A DNA stretch of 41,768 nucleotides from an uncultured Clostridia bacterium. GTDB taxonomy: Bacteria; Bacillota; Clostridia; TANB77; CAG-465. The notes under the pieces were generated by a model, which was not told where the DNA came from, made no database searches, and saw only the letters and a program-made list of their open reading frames with translations. Position 1 is the first letter of the stretch; each line of letters begins with the position of its first letter. Shown here piece by piece: positions 20,936 to 31,229 of this stretch. The stretch spans positions 1 through 41,768 of the forward strand of contig CANRQA010000011.1 of NCBI GenBank assembly GCA_947632635.1, written 5' to 3'. Made by a program: the position numbers and the translations under genes.

Positions 20936-21219
20936 TCTGCAACTGTATACATAACTGTTACTATTATACAAATTAATAATAATGTTGACACAAATATGAT
21001 AATACCAAAATTATTAGTTCCATTTTTACTTATAGATAAATCAGTATAATATTTCACCAAATCCGCATTTTGATTTACTTTTTGACTTTCAGATATAGTT
21101 TCAGCATTTGCTACATTAAATAACTCGTCAGTATTATATACAACGTAGTCATTAGATTTAACATCAAAAGTGGTTACATATTTTGCATTATTGGATTCAT
21201 ATTGTATACTACTATTTCC
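20926..21219 (-). CDS. C-terminal membrane-anchor segment of the giant protein (third frame piece)
   Basis: An open frame of 97 residues from GGA 21219, or 101 from ATG 21231. It ends with a hydrophobic span (GIIIFVSTLLLICIIVTVMY) and the charged tail TVAEKK, a typical C-terminal membrane anchor. As a separate gene it would start at ATG 21231, inside the end of the preceding frame, with no ribosome binding site. If the ribosome shifts +1 at the in-frame CGG (21218-21220), reading L-G-NSSIQYES instead of L-R-K-stop, it becomes the C-terminus of the giant protein and supplies its missing anchor. I favour the joined reading. A translationally coupled small membrane protein is the alternative. 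Confidence 0.6.
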   Translation of the reverse strand, partial: GNSSIQYESNNAKYVTTFDVKSNDYVVYNTDELFNVANAETISESQKVNQNADLVKYYTDLSISKNGTNNFGIIIFVSTLLLICIIVTVMYTVAEKK

Positions 21220-24157
21220 GTAAATTCTCATTATTTTCTGTATATTCTATGTTATCGGTAATAGTATCATTTTCTTTATCATTAGAAATATTATTATCAT
21301 TACTATCATTATAATTATTATTTGTAATATTATTTTTTGCTTCATCTATAGAAATATATTCTAATTTTTGAGCAAATTCATTTGCTTCTTCGTATCCTTT
21401 TTCTTCTATATCATATAACAGTTTTTCAAAATTCAAATTTTCTTTTATATAATCAATTAAACTAATTTTTTCTTTAACATTATTATTATATACTTCTTCA
21501 CCTGTTATGTAATTAAATGCACATACTTTTCCATTATCATAATATACTAAAACAATATTTCTATCATTATTTATATTATTTGTTATAGAAACAATATTTT
21601 TATTTTTAAAACCGGAAGGATACTTAATTTTTGACATTAAATTATATAATCTGCCATCAGTTCCTAAAATTGTTTCATATTTTTTATCATTATAAGAATC
21701 AATTATAACAGAGTCTCCCTTAACTGATAAATTACTATCTGCCAAGTATATATTATTATTTTTCATAAATATTTGTTTATCTTTATACACATATTTTTTA
21801 TCATCATCATTTTTTATAATTTTAGAAGTGTGGTAATATGTTTTAACTATGTTTTCTCCATATATACTTTCTGCAATAGGCTTGTTTTCATCTAATAACT
21901 TTATTTCATTATTATTTCCTGTTAACTGCATATCTTTTAGATTATATATTTCTCCGTTAATGTTCATTGCTAAGCCGTTATACATATTTACGTATTTGCC
22001 TTCTATATCTCTATTACTTGAGTATATATGATCATCTGTAATATATAAATATTCATCATCTATAATATCTATTATGTTCTTAACAGTTTTTGCTTCAATG
22101 TCATTTGTATTCCAGTTATTTAAATTAGATATTGATATTGTTAATGGTGTATTAAAATCATACTGTAAAGTATATACTTTTTCTGCAATATTTGTCTTTT
22201 CAACTACAATATTGCCATCTTGAGTCTTAACATCAAAGTATACATCATTACCAACTTCACTAAATTCAATATTTATTTTATCCACATCTACAGCATATGT
22301 ATATACTTCAGGAAGTATTTGCAATTCATCTGCTATCATAAGACTAATCTTTTCTTCTTCAGCTGGCAACTCAATTTTTGGTTGATTTACATTTAAATTT
22401 GACTCATCCCAATATGTTTGATTACTTGATTCTGTTAAAATTTTTAGACTAGGAAAATAATTTTCATTATATCCATATCTTGTATTTCCAAAATTTAAGT
22501 TTTCAATAGATGAATAAGTTATCTCATTACTTAAATCTTCTACACTTAATAATGTATAAAACTCTTCATTTGCCACAATTTTTTCATCATTTATCTTAGA
22601 ATTTTCATATATATATATACCATCCATATTGCAATACTGATAATTTTCAAAATCAGTTTTACTTCCAACATCACCTATTACCATAGATGATTTAGTAACA
22701 TCTTGTGTTATAATGTTAGTAGCAATCAAATTACTTTCTATATATCCAGGTGAAATTCCAAATTCCATCATTCCTATCAAACCACCTACGGATTTATTTC
22801 CTTTAAGTATATGTTGTGAATCAGAATTTGCAACATAGTTCCATTTTATTGATACTCTATATTGTCTATCATCCATCTTTGAATTATCTAAATATCCTAC
22901 TAACCCACCAGCAATATTGTCTCCAGTAATTGATGAATTTCCAACATAGCAATATTGAATATTTCCATATACAAATCCACCTGTTATACCACCTGACATA
23001 TTTTTTGCCTTTATATCAGAATTAGTACAAAATGAATGCATTATTCCAAAATTTCCTGATGCTAATTTTGAGGCATTTTGTTCTTTTGTTCCTTGATAAA
23101 ATCCCGCAATTCCGCCAGCATAATTAGTATTTGCAACTATAGTTGCGTTATCAACAGCTGCAGCATATATATGTCCAACAGAATCACCTGATATTCCTCC
23201 TACATAGTTATCGCCATGTATATTAACATTATATGAATATGCACCTTGTATAGAATAATTTCCAACAGAAGTAGTGTTTAAATTATATTGCTCTTGACCA
23301 ACAATACCTCCAACATAGTTAGTACCTAATATATTAGGAGATACTTCTTTATTTGTATAAAAAGTTTTTGCATTTCTTATTATTGCTTGTGAAAGTCCAA
23401 TACAACCACCAACATATTCAGTTCCTTCTATATTAACATTATCAATAGATGATATTTTATTTATTGTACCTGAAGTACCCACATATCCAACGCATCCACC
23501 AACATATTCAGTTCCTTCTATATTATTCTTTTCAGAAGTCATTGTATCAATGCCACCACTAACATATCCAACGCATCCACCAACATATTGATTTCCATTA
23601 ATTACATTAGAAGAAGATAAACATTGATTAATTGTATTAACTCCATATCCAATACAACCTCCTACATATTTTGCATTTTCAGCTTCTACTTCATTATCTA
23701 TGCTAGTTATTACATTGCAACTTCCACCTATCCAGTATCCAACTATTCCACCAACAGATTGTGTTTTTCCTATTATTTTGCTATTTGTAACTTCTAACGT
23801 ATTAATATTTAATGTACTATCATACCCTATAATTCCACCAACATATTGATCTCCTTTTGCTAAACATTCAGTGGTATCATCAGTATCTTCTTTTCCATTT
23901 TCTTTGTACTGATATGCTTTTATATTTGTAAATGTACCTCCGCCTGCCACATATCCAAATATTCCACCTACATAGTTTCCAGTTGCATTTACATTTAAGT
24001 AAGTGCCTAAAATATTTTGACATGTAGCAGAAGAGTTTCTATACGCACATAATCCTGCAATATAGTTTGTACCCGAAACACTAATGTTAGATATATTACA
24101 AGATTCTATGCTACTTCCAGGACTTAATCTAACAATAGGAGCAATATAATCTCCTCC
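21212..24157 (-). CDS. Middle part of the giant GLUG protein (second frame piece)
   Basis: About 981 residues, open from the frame break at 24157 to TAG 21212. The first 400 residues are a run of GLUG-type beta-helix repeats with cores such as YVGGIIGYDS, SVGGIVGYWIGG and YVGGCVGYVSGG. The rest is a mixed beta region and a low-complexity Asn/Asp tail (NNITNNNYNDSNDNNISND). It has no signal peptide and no start codon with a binding site; an ATG at 23950 lies in the middle of a repeat. It is therefore the continuation of the gene at 24129-30830 after a +1 shift, which joins ...NITISS to GGDYIAPIV, keeping the repeat pattern intact. An in-frame CGG sits two codons before its stop. Confidence 0.8.
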   Translation of the reverse strand, partial: GGDYIAPIVRLSPGSSIESCNISNISVSGTNYIAGLCAYRNSSATCQNILGTYLNVNATGNYVGGIFGYVAGGGTFTNIKAYQYKENGKEDTDDTTECLAKGDQYVGGIIGYDSTLNINTLEVTNSKIIGKTQSVGGIVGYWIGGSCNVITSIDNEVEAENAKYVGGCIGYGVNTINQCLSSSNVINGNQYVGGCVGYVSGGIDTMTSEKNNIEGTEYVGGCVGYVGTSGTINKISSIDNVNIEGTEYVGGCIGLSQAIIRNAKTFYTNKEVSPNILGTNYVGGIVGQEQYNLNTTSVGNYSIQGAYSYNVNIHGDNYVGGISGDSVGHIYAAAVDNATIVANTNYAGGIAGFYQGTKEQNASKLASGNFGIMHSFCTNSDIKAKNMSGGITGGFVYGNIQYCYVGNSSITGDNIAGGLVGYLDNSKMDDRQYRVSIKWNYVANSDSQHILKGNKSVGGLIGMMEFGISPGYIESNLIATNIITQDVTKSSMVIGDVGSKTDFENYQYCNMDGIYIYENSKINDEKIVANEEFYTLLSVEDLSNEITYSSIENLNFGNTRYGYNENYFPSLKILTESSNQTYWDESNLNVNQPKIELPAEEEKISLMIADELQILPEVYTYAVDVDKINIEFSEVGNDVYFDVKTQDGNIVVEKTNIAEKVYTLQYDFNTPLTISISNLNNWNTNDIEAKTVKNIIDIIDDEYLYITDDHIYSSNRDIEGKYVNMYNGLAMNINGEIYNLKDMQLTGNNNEIKLLDENKPIAESIYGENIVKTYYHTSKIIKNDDDKKYVYKDKQIFMKNNNIYLADSNLSVKGDSVIIDSYNDKKYETILGTDGRLYNLMSKIKYPSGFKNKNIVSITNNINNDRNIVLVYYDNGKVCAFNYITGEEVYNNNVKEKISLIDYIKENLNFEKLLYDIEEKGYEEANEFAQKLEYISIDEAKNNITNNNYNDSNDNNISNDKENDTITDNIEYTENNENLRK
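21218..21220 (-). other. CGG +1 recoding site 2 (giant gene)
   Basis: Frame reads TTA-CGG-AAA-TAG. Skipping the C gives TTA-GGA-AAT-AGT and opens the frame that carries the C-terminal membrane anchor. Confidence 0.5.
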
Positions 24158-27100
24158 GTGAAGAAATTGTAATATTTGAAAAATTACAATCCTTTATTGG
24201 CACACTACTAGTATAAATGATACCTATTTCATTAATTACACCTTCTGCTTTTATTTTGCAATTATCAAAACTAATATTTTGAATGTTTGTTTTTATATCT
24301 TTTATTAAAGAATTACTAGATGAATTAAAAGTTAAATTTAAATTAGAGATAGTAATAGGTTCATCGGCTTCAATTCGTGCAACAATAACATTTAACTTTG
24401 AAACATCTTTTAGATCTAAATCATTTTTTATTTTGTAATTTTCAGCAAAGTCATCGTTCATATAATTATTCCAATCATCGACATTATATATATCTCTATA
24501 AAATCTTAATTTTATTTTAAATGATGTTTCAAACATTTTTTCCTGATTATCAACTGTGTACCTAATTTTTTCCATTTTATAAGTGTCTAAATATCTAGTA
24601 GGGCTTGCAACAAATTCAATTATAGTTTCACCATTTTCTTCTGATTTTTTCCAAGGTATATTTCCATTTACAATCATTTCGTCATTTTCAAAGTCAAATC
24701 CTGTTATTTCTATATTATCTGTCTTTATAACCCTCATTGTTATTTTTGCAGCATTATCTGAGCCACCATCAACATTAGTATATTCTGCATCCATTGATAT
24801 TATATTTATACCACCAGATAACATTATAGGTTCTTCTTGATTTGGCAAGACTCCTCTTCCATCATCATATAATAGTTTAGGAAAATAATTATTTCCTAAA
24901 AGCCCTAAATATTGGTATTTTTCATTATCAGCTCCAAATCCAAGTTTATTTATATATGTATCTTCATTAAATAAATCGCCATACTCAAGTAATTCTGTTG
25001 CACCTAAACTTGTTGTAGATTTTACTCCATTTAATATTTGATCTTTATATGCATAATTTGAATATTTAGACGAATTCTCTTGATTTCCTACTATTCTTCT
25101 AGAATTGGCTGTTGTTTCTTTGGCTACATATGTATTACCAACATAAAGATTATTCTTTGTTGTTAATACGTTATAACAATATCCGCCAATTCCACCTACA
25201 TATTCATTACCACTTGTTAAACTAGATGTAATATTTACTAAACTATAACAATATTGAACTTCGGCATTTCCTCTATCTATTTTACCATATATTCCTCCTG
25301 CATATGCTGTACTTGTTACTATCATTCCTTCAGTATAACAATATAAAATATTAAGAACTCCTTGTGAACTTCCTATTATACCTCCTATTCCATTAATATA
25401 AGTATTTTTTACATTTATATTTAACCCTTTTACAAAGCAATTTTTAACATCTGTTTTATTAGTATTTGAATATCCTATCATTCCACCTATTGTATGATAA
25501 TTTGTTTTATCTGTTTGTTCAAATGATAAATTACTAACTGATGAATTCTTTAAAGTAAGTTCTTTTCCAACATAACTACAAATACCACCAATATATGATT
25601 CTGACGAAGTAGCAGTTGTACTTAAAGTAATATCTTTAACATGTACATTGTTTATATTTGATTCATCAATAACTCTTCCAATCAAACCTATATAATTCGA
25701 TTTTCCATTTTGAGTAAAGTTTTCAACATACAAGTTTCTTATGTTTCCACTTAAACTGTCAAATAAACAATCTTGGCTAGTTACATTTCTTATTACATGA
25801 TTTTGACAATCTAAATCGCCTGTAAAGTTTCCTGATATAGTTGGTATATATTGTGAATTTTCAAAATCTAAATCAGTATCTAGCTTATAATTTTGAACTA
25901 ATCCACTTATACCTGTTTCATTAGTATTGTCTATATCATCCCATTCATTTTCTGTTGTAATATGTTTTACAAATCGTGCATCAATAGTCCTCTTTCCTAA
26001 AGTCTCACCTTCTCCAAAGCTTTCGAAACTTTCCTTACCCGAAATTGTAGTTCCATATATAGATAAGATATTATAATTATTGACATATACAGTAGGATCA
26101 TGTAAAACGGCATATACTATATATATTTTATTATTTTCTGTGTCTCTATTAAAATGAATTATATCAGTTTGCAAAAATTCAATATTTATTTTACTTATTG
26201 CTTTACCAGAAGGATTATATACTTTAAACATAGCAATATGTACATTTTCATCATCGAGATTATATTTTTTCAATTTGTCCTGTACGGTATTATTTAAATC
26301 TTCGTAATTTACAAGTTCTGATGATAATATATCCATTATGTCATTTTCACCTGTATTTTCAATCTCTACATTTTCTTGCTTTGGCATAACAGGATTTAAT
26401 TGTAAATGTGGATATAATCCTACATTAACATATTTATCTACAACAAACTCATTAAATCCATTAGCATTTAACATGCTATTTTGGAAGAAAGTATCATTTA
26501 ATTGTGTAACGTCCTGTTTACTATTTGTATCGTTATGTTCATACATTGTTTCACTAAAATAATATGATGATTCGACTTGCCCATCATTTTGATAAATATT
26601 TGGACCATTACTTATCTCTTTATTATTAATATTTAATAACTGTGTATATACACGATATTTATAATTAACTAATAGATCTTTTATAGAATATACATTCCTT
26701 ACAATTGCTTTTGGAGCATTTCTAGATATTGACATATCATCGTTATATGTCGCATCTCCAAAATCTTGTTCTAAAGTATCTGGTACATTAGAATTTTCAG
26801 TAGAAGAATTAGCAAGTCTGTATACAATATTTGCAGCAAATGAATTTGTTAATTCTGTGTGATTAATGTTAATTTCGGATAGATTATATACATTTTGTAT
26901 AATTCCACCTTTTTTTAAACAATATACTAATCCACCAATTTTTCTTGAATCATAGTCAACAGTATGAGATATTACTTCTATGCCTTTAGCATCTTCATCC
27001 GCAAAAATATATCCATTTTGTAAAGTACCATAAGAATATAGACACCCACCAGATATATATTGTGTACCATATAACTTTGTTTTATATCTAATAACAAAGT

Positions 27101-30100
27101 CCTCTATAATTCCTTTAGCTCTATTTTTATATCCTATTAATCCTATGTATCTTTGATCTGTTTCATTGCACTCTTCTAAGTTTAACATTATATTATTTAT
27201 TTTACCATTATTATATAAAAATAATGAGTACATCCCATCTAATATATTTATATTAAATGCGGTTTCTATATTATCAATATAATAATTTAATACAATATTT
27301 CGTATCTCAGCATTTTCTGCTATATTATAAAAAATATATGATATACTTCTAGAATTTAATTTATTTGAATATGTATCTTTTAATACATTCTTTCCATTAA
27401 AATCTATACTTCCTTGAAATGCAATATTATTATTTCCAAAAGTAAATTCACTCTTTGAGTTAGCTTCTGTAATATTAATATCTGTCAAAATGATATAATT
27501 TCCATAAGGTTGTATTTCTAAAAATTCATCGTTAGAATGTATACTTCTTATTTCATAACAATTTTCTTTATTATATTTGAATTCTACTGTATCTAAAATA
27601 TATTCTCTCTCAAATGCTTTAATAATTAACTCAACTCTAAAATTACTTTGATCGTTTAAATCACTAAACTCATATATGTGTTCGTTATAATCCTGCACAT
27701 CTTCAAAAGTAAAATTATCCTCAGTATATAATTCATTATCTTTATAAATTCTAATATAATATTTGCTATAAATATTTTCTTCGTCTATTCCATCGTAAGT
27801 TAAATGATTTTCATCTATAACATTAGAATCTATATATCCACATAATTTATATGAATACTCACTATATTCTGTACATCTTGTACCTAATTCTACTTGTAAT
27901 TCTTTTACAAATAACTGCTCGTTATTTTGACTTCCTATATAAAATCCAATATATCCATCATCTGGCACAGTTGTTGTTATTTCATATTTTTTACCATAAT
28001 TAGTGCTTATATCATCAATCTTTTCTATGTTTGTTGCTATACTTTTTCCATGTTGTATATATATATCATCTTTTATGTTATTATTGCTTACTTTTGCATA
28101 AAATGAAATTGTTATATTCTGCCCAATATATTTTTCTAAATTATATACATAACACTGATTAGCAGTAAATTTTAATACTTTTTCCTGTTTATCATAAACT
28201 TTTCCATAATTTCTTAATGAATCCGTTTCAAATACAGTGTTATCATTTTCATTTACGTAATACCTAGTGTCTACTACACCAAAACATTGAGAATACCAAT
28301 TGTTATATGATTCTGCATCAATTAAGTTTTTGCTTTCAAAATTCTCTCTTATTAAACCATTTAATTCAATATCACCACTTAACCCTTTAGTAATAAAAAT
28401 ATTTTTTTCTACGCTATCAGCAAATAAAAAGTTCTTTCTTGTAGTTAAACGATTATCATTTGTTTCATTATAATAGTTTGTATAACACTGTAATTCATAT
28501 TCAGTATCCTTTGTTAATTCATTAAATACATATCTATGCCACTCATTTGTCGTTACTTTCTCATAATTTCCAATTAATATTCCAGCATCTCTTAAGTCAA
28601 CATTATAAGTACCTTCCATAAGTGCACCATCTGGATCATAGATCATAACTTCTAAATCTATAATCTTATCTGTAACAACAACTTTTCTTTTATATAATTG
28701 TGCCTCTTTTTTTCTTGTGGTAAAACTTCTTAATGTATACGTTGGTATTATCTCTTTTGTTATATTTCCTTGTTCAATAACAGCTGATATATTTATTAAA
28801 TATTTAGTATTTGAATTTAAATTTCTAATTTTTGTTACAATTCCATTTTCTTCTTGTAATTTGTCTATATCGGCAATTTTTATTGTTTCTACTACTTCCT
28901 TATCTTCTGTTAATATCTGTATTGTAACCTCTTTTAAAAGCTTAATTACCATATCATTTGTTCTTTTATTAATAGATGTGTTAAAAGTAAAACTATTATC
29001 AGTTAAATCTTCTTCATTGTAATTTAAATCTAAATTAAGTATGCCAATTTTATCAAGACTAGCTGTAGTAAAAGTTGCATTTCCTATTTCCTCATTAAAT
29101 AACATACCTTTTCCATCTTCTATATCAAAATCTGCATAAACACTAATTGCATAAACAGATTCTGGATCTAAATCATTAAAAGTTAATTTATCAGTATTTT
29201 CTAAAGAACCTTCTGTAAAAACTTTACCTAAACTATTATATATAACATATCTATAATTTGATAATGTAACTTTACTTTTATTAATTAAATCTATGCTTAA
29301 TTCTAGCTCTTTTAATTTTTGTTTTGAAACAGAAATTTTTGCTGTTGGTCTTTCTTTACATGTCAACGTATTTCCTTTATTATTATTTAATTTCATCTCA
29401 TTATTAGCGGTATCATAAAATTTTATCTCATAATCATACTTTGTACTTGATGGCAATTCTTTTGACTGATATATTTCTTTATTTCCTCTTAAGATACTTC
29501 TTAAGATAGAAAAGCCTATTTGATAAGTTTTACCTCCTATTGTTATTTCTGCTCTTGAAACTCCTGAAATAGCCTCGTCTTGCAAATTTGATGTTATACT
29601 TAGATTCTTAAGTTCTATCTTGTTTGAGTATATTTGTCCATTTTCAAAATACAAATCTATTGGATTTATATTTTGTACTCCTAAAGTTGTTATCTCATCT
29701 TCTAAGAATGTAGTTTCTATTAAAGCTCCTTCTTGATTTATATATTGATAGTTTCCTATTATTCTATATGTTGTCTGTGGAATCAATTTTGTAACTTTTA
29801 TTATTCCTGAACTTGTAGCAGAAGTCCTAAAAGCAATATCATCGCCTATATAGAAAGTAAAAGTTATTGCTTTCTTTATAGCCCTACTAGGATCACTAAT
29901 GTTAATTGTAGCATTTGCAGTATAAGTGCTAGCATTAAAATTAGTACAAGTAACTACTGGCTTTTGCCATACATTGTTAGTTGTTTCTTCAACTATTTCT
30001 ACTGGTGGTTCGTCAGTATCATTTGGTGTTTCTGGCTCTTCTATAATCGTATTATCAGAAGAATCATTAGAATCAGTTGAATCATCATGTATTATTTCTA

Positions 30101-30830
30101 ATCCAATTAATAAATCTTTATATGTATATTTTTCATTAAAATCAGCAATATAAATTTCAGATATATCCTCTATATCTAATATATTTCTATAAACAAATTC
30201 TCCATTTTCCAATGTATAATATGATACGTACTCTTCATCAAAATTAATTATACTATTAATGCCAATTTTATATTCAGCAGAATTCGTTTTTAATACTAGT
30301 TCTTTAGAATTTATATAAAGATTATCTATAGTTTTTAAAAACATATAATCATTATAATCCGCTCTTTCTAAAGTATTAGCATTATATAGTGCTCCAGAAG
30401 TAATAGCAACCCCTTTATACCCTCTAATTTTTTGAAAGTCGGTTGTAAATAAATAGATGTCAGGAGATAAATTATATAAAGCTAAAGTATCATTTACATA
30501 TATAGGATAATTTAAATTAATATTTTTCTCTCTACTTGCCCCTATATAATATGACCTTAAATTTTTATATATTTCATCTTGTTCTTTTACCTCTAATGCT
30601 TTTATATTTTTTTCTTCTGCTCCAACTTTTTTATTTAACAAATTATTTACAAGTGTTTTCCCAGCAACTGCATAGCCATCATACTCGACTATACAATATG
30701 GTATAAACCTTAAATAAATTAAGTATATAGCTATAAAAATTATCAATAAAAAATTAAATAAAGCAATCAAAAATATCGGTGATACTTTAATATTTTTTTT
30801 CTTATTACTTTTTTTTACTTTATTGAACAT
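24129..30830 (-). CDS. N-terminal part of the giant GLUG/FN3 surface protein (first frame piece)
   Basis: 2,233 residues from ATG 30830, which has TAGGAG 11 bases upstream; a GTG at 30842 overlaps that site and is rejected. Order: basic N-terminus, membrane span (16-40), membrane-proximal beta-rich domain (41-240), acidic linker (249-286), FN3-like domains (about 288-860), a jelly-roll-like carbohydrate-binding-type module (about 880-1040, ending KELQVELGTRCTEY), then GLUG-type beta-helix blocks with cores such as YIGLIGRV, YIGGICSYVG and YVGGIGGYCYN. The frame stops at TAG 24129, nine codons after an in-frame CGG at 24156-24158. The GLUG pattern continues without loss in the +1 frame, so the true product is about 3,300 aa over 20926-30830. 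Likely an extracellular adhesin or polymer-binding part of the ATPase-linked complex. Confidence 0.85.
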   Translation of the reverse strand: MFNKVKKSNKKKNIKVSPIFLIALFNFLLIIFIAIYLIYLRFIPYCIVEYDGYAVAGKTLVNNLLNKKVGAEEKNIKALEVKEQDEIYKNLRSYYIGASREKNINLNYPIYVNDTLALYNLSPDIYLFTTDFQKIRGYKGVAITSGALYNANTLERADYNDYMFLKTIDNLYINSKELVLKTNSAEYKIGINSIINFDEEYVSYYTLENGEFVYRNILDIEDISEIYIADFNEKYTYKDLLIGLEIIHDDSTDSNDSSDNTIIEEPETPNDTDEPPVEIVEETTNNVWQKPVVTCTNFNASTYTANATINISDPSRAIKKAITFTFYIGDDIAFRTSATSSGIIKVTKLIPQTTYRIIGNYQYINQEGALIETTFLEDEITTLGVQNINPIDLYFENGQIYSNKIELKNLSITSNLQDEAISGVSRAEITIGGKTYQIGFSILRSILRGNKEIYQSKELPSSTKYDYEIKFYDTANNEMKLNNNKGNTLTCKERPTAKISVSKQKLKELELSIDLINKSKVTLSNYRYVIYNSLGKVFTEGSLENTDKLTFNDLDPESVYAISVYADFDIEDGKGMLFNEEIGNATFTTASLDKIGILNLDLNYNEEDLTDNSFTFNTSINKRTNDMVIKLLKEVTIQILTEDKEVVETIKIADIDKLQEENGIVTKIRNLNSNTKYLINISAVIEQGNITKEIIPTYTLRSFTTRKKEAQLYKRKVVVTDKIIDLEVMIYDPDGALMEGTYNVDLRDAGILIGNYEKVTTNEWHRYVFNELTKDTEYELQCYTNYYNETNDNRLTTRKNFLFADSVEKNIFITKGLSGDIELNGLIRENFESKNLIDAESYNNWYSQCFGVVDTRYYVNENDNTVFETDSLRNYGKVYDKQEKVLKFTANQCYVYNLEKYIGQNITISFYAKVSNNNIKDDIYIQHGKSIATNIEKIDDISTNYGKKYEITTTVPDDGYIGFYIGSQNNEQLFVKELQVELGTRCTEYSEYSYKLCGYIDSNVIDENHLTYDGIDEENIYSKYYIRIYKDNELYTEDNFTFEDVQDYNEHIYEFSDLNDQSNFRVELIIKAFEREYILDTVEFKYNKENCYEIRSIHSNDEFLEIQPYGNYIILTDINITEANSKSEFTFGNNNIAFQGSIDFNGKNVLKDTYSNKLNSRSISYIFYNIAENAEIRNIVLNYYIDNIETAFNINILDGMYSLFLYNNGKINNIMLNLEECNETDQRYIGLIGYKNRAKGIIEDFVIRYKTKLYGTQYISGGCLYSYGTLQNGYIFADEDAKGIEVISHTVDYDSRKIGGLVYCLKKGGIIQNVYNLSEININHTELTNSFAANIVYRLANSSTENSNVPDTLEQDFGDATYNDDMSISRNAPKAIVRNVYSIKDLLVNYKYRVYTQLLNINNKEISNGPNIYQNDGQVESSYYFSETMYEHNDTNSKQDVTQLNDTFFQNSMLNANGFNEFVVDKYVNVGLYPHLQLNPVMPKQENVEIENTGENDIMDILSSELVNYEDLNNTVQDKLKKYNLDDENVHIAMFKVYNPSGKAISKINIEFLQTDIIHFNRDTENNKIYIVYAVLHDPTVYVNNYNILSIYGTTISGKESFESFGEGETLGKRTIDARFVKHITTENEWDDIDNTNETGISGLVQNYKLDTDLDFENSQYIPTISGNFTGDLDCQNHVIRNVTSQDCLFDSLSGNIRNLYVENFTQNGKSNYIGLIGRVIDESNINNVHVKDITLSTTATSSESYIGGICSYVGKELTLKNSSVSNLSFEQTDKTNYHTIGGMIGYSNTNKTDVKNCFVKGLNINVKNTYINGIGGIIGSSQGVLNILYCYTEGMIVTSTAYAGGIYGKIDRGNAEVQYCYSLVNITSSLTSGNEYVGGIGGYCYNVLTTKNNLYVGNTYVAKETTANSRRIVGNQENSSKYSNYAYKDQILNGVKSTTSLGATELLEYGDLFNEDTYINKLGFGADNEKYQYLGLLGNNYFPKLLYDDGRGVLPNQEEPIMLSGGINIISMDAEYTNVDGGSDNAAKITMRVIKTDNIEITGFDFENDEMIVNGNIPWKKSEENGETIIEFVASPTRYLDTYKMEKIRYTVDNQEKMFETSFKIKLRFYRDIYNVDDWNNYMNDDFAENYKIKNDLDLKDVSKLNVIVARIEADEPITISNLNLTFNSSSNSLIKDIKTNIQNISFDNCKIKAEGVINEIGIIYTSSVPIKDCNFSNITISSRRRLYCSYC
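24156..24158 (-). other. CGG +1 recoding site 1 (giant gene)
   Basis: Frame reads TCT-TCA-CGG-AGG-AGA and stops nine codons later. Skipping the C gives TCA-GGA-GGA-GAT (S-G-G-D), which restores the GLUG repeat frame. The GGAGGAG here also resembles a Shine-Dalgarno sequence, and CGG-AGG-AGA is a run of rare Arg codons. The two flanking frames overlap only between about 24131 and 24205. Confidence 0.6.
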
Positions 30831-30863
30831 ATCATATATCACTCCTAATCAACCTTATCATAC

Positions 30864-30892
30864 ATTTTACAGCAAAATAATAAAATTGACAA
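30864..30892 (-). promoter_or_regulatory. Main promoter of the giant-protein/ATPase-like operon
   Basis: TTGTCA (30887-30892) and TAAAAT (30864-30869) on the minus strand, 17-bp spacer, with the ribosome binding site TAGGAG about 15-20 bases downstream of the -10 hexamer. Confidence 0.7.
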
Positions 30893-31189
30893 TATATTTT
30901 ATTATAATATAGTAAAAAAATTATAATATAATAAAGAAAGAGTTATTCTATAAAATATATTATAAAGTAAAATAAATGTGTTAAGTAAATATTTAGATAA
31001 ATAATTATTTAAAATGTTATAAAATTGAAATAATAATGAAATAATTTAACAATTTACCTTATTTTTAGCAATTATAACTATTTTTATACTTCTTTCAACA
31101 TATATTTTAATTAAATACAATACATTTTATTTCATAACTTAAAATTTATATAATTTTCTATTATAAGTATAATAGGACTTTTATTTATA
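30893..31189. other. AT-rich gene-free stretch upstream of the operon
   Basis: About 300 bases of nearly pure A/T between the operon promoter and the terminator of cassette copy 3. I see no open frame with a ribosome binding site, no strong hairpin and no direct repeat. It may hold regulator sites for the operon, but none can be named. Confidence 0.6.
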
Positions 31190-31222
31190 AAAAGTGCCTA
31201 GAAATCTTATCTAGACACTTTT
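31190..31222 (-). terminator. Terminator of cassette copy 3
   Basis: Arms AAAAGTGCCTAGA (31190-31202) and TCTAGACACTTTT (31210-31222), as in copies 1 and 2. Confidence 0.85.
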
Positions 31223-31229
31223 TAGGATT

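Noticed and set aside
23400..23610. CRISPR-like repeats
   Set aside because: The repeats are coding, in register with GLUG units, and their spacers are not unique non-coding DNA; no cas gene is present.
21212..24157. Independent gene starting at ATG 23950
   Set aside because: That ATG lies within a GLUG repeat, has no ribosome binding site, and the frame is open for about 70 codons upstream to the CGG junction.
15075..30842. Phage tail fibre or tape-measure genes
   Set aside because: The proteins are large and repetitive, but each starts with a signal-anchor, carries FN3/GLUG domains, and no phage structural, packaging or lysis gene is nearby.
30831..30842. GTG 30842 as start of the giant gene
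   Set aside because: The GTG overlaps the ribosome binding site; ATG 30830 is correctly spaced.
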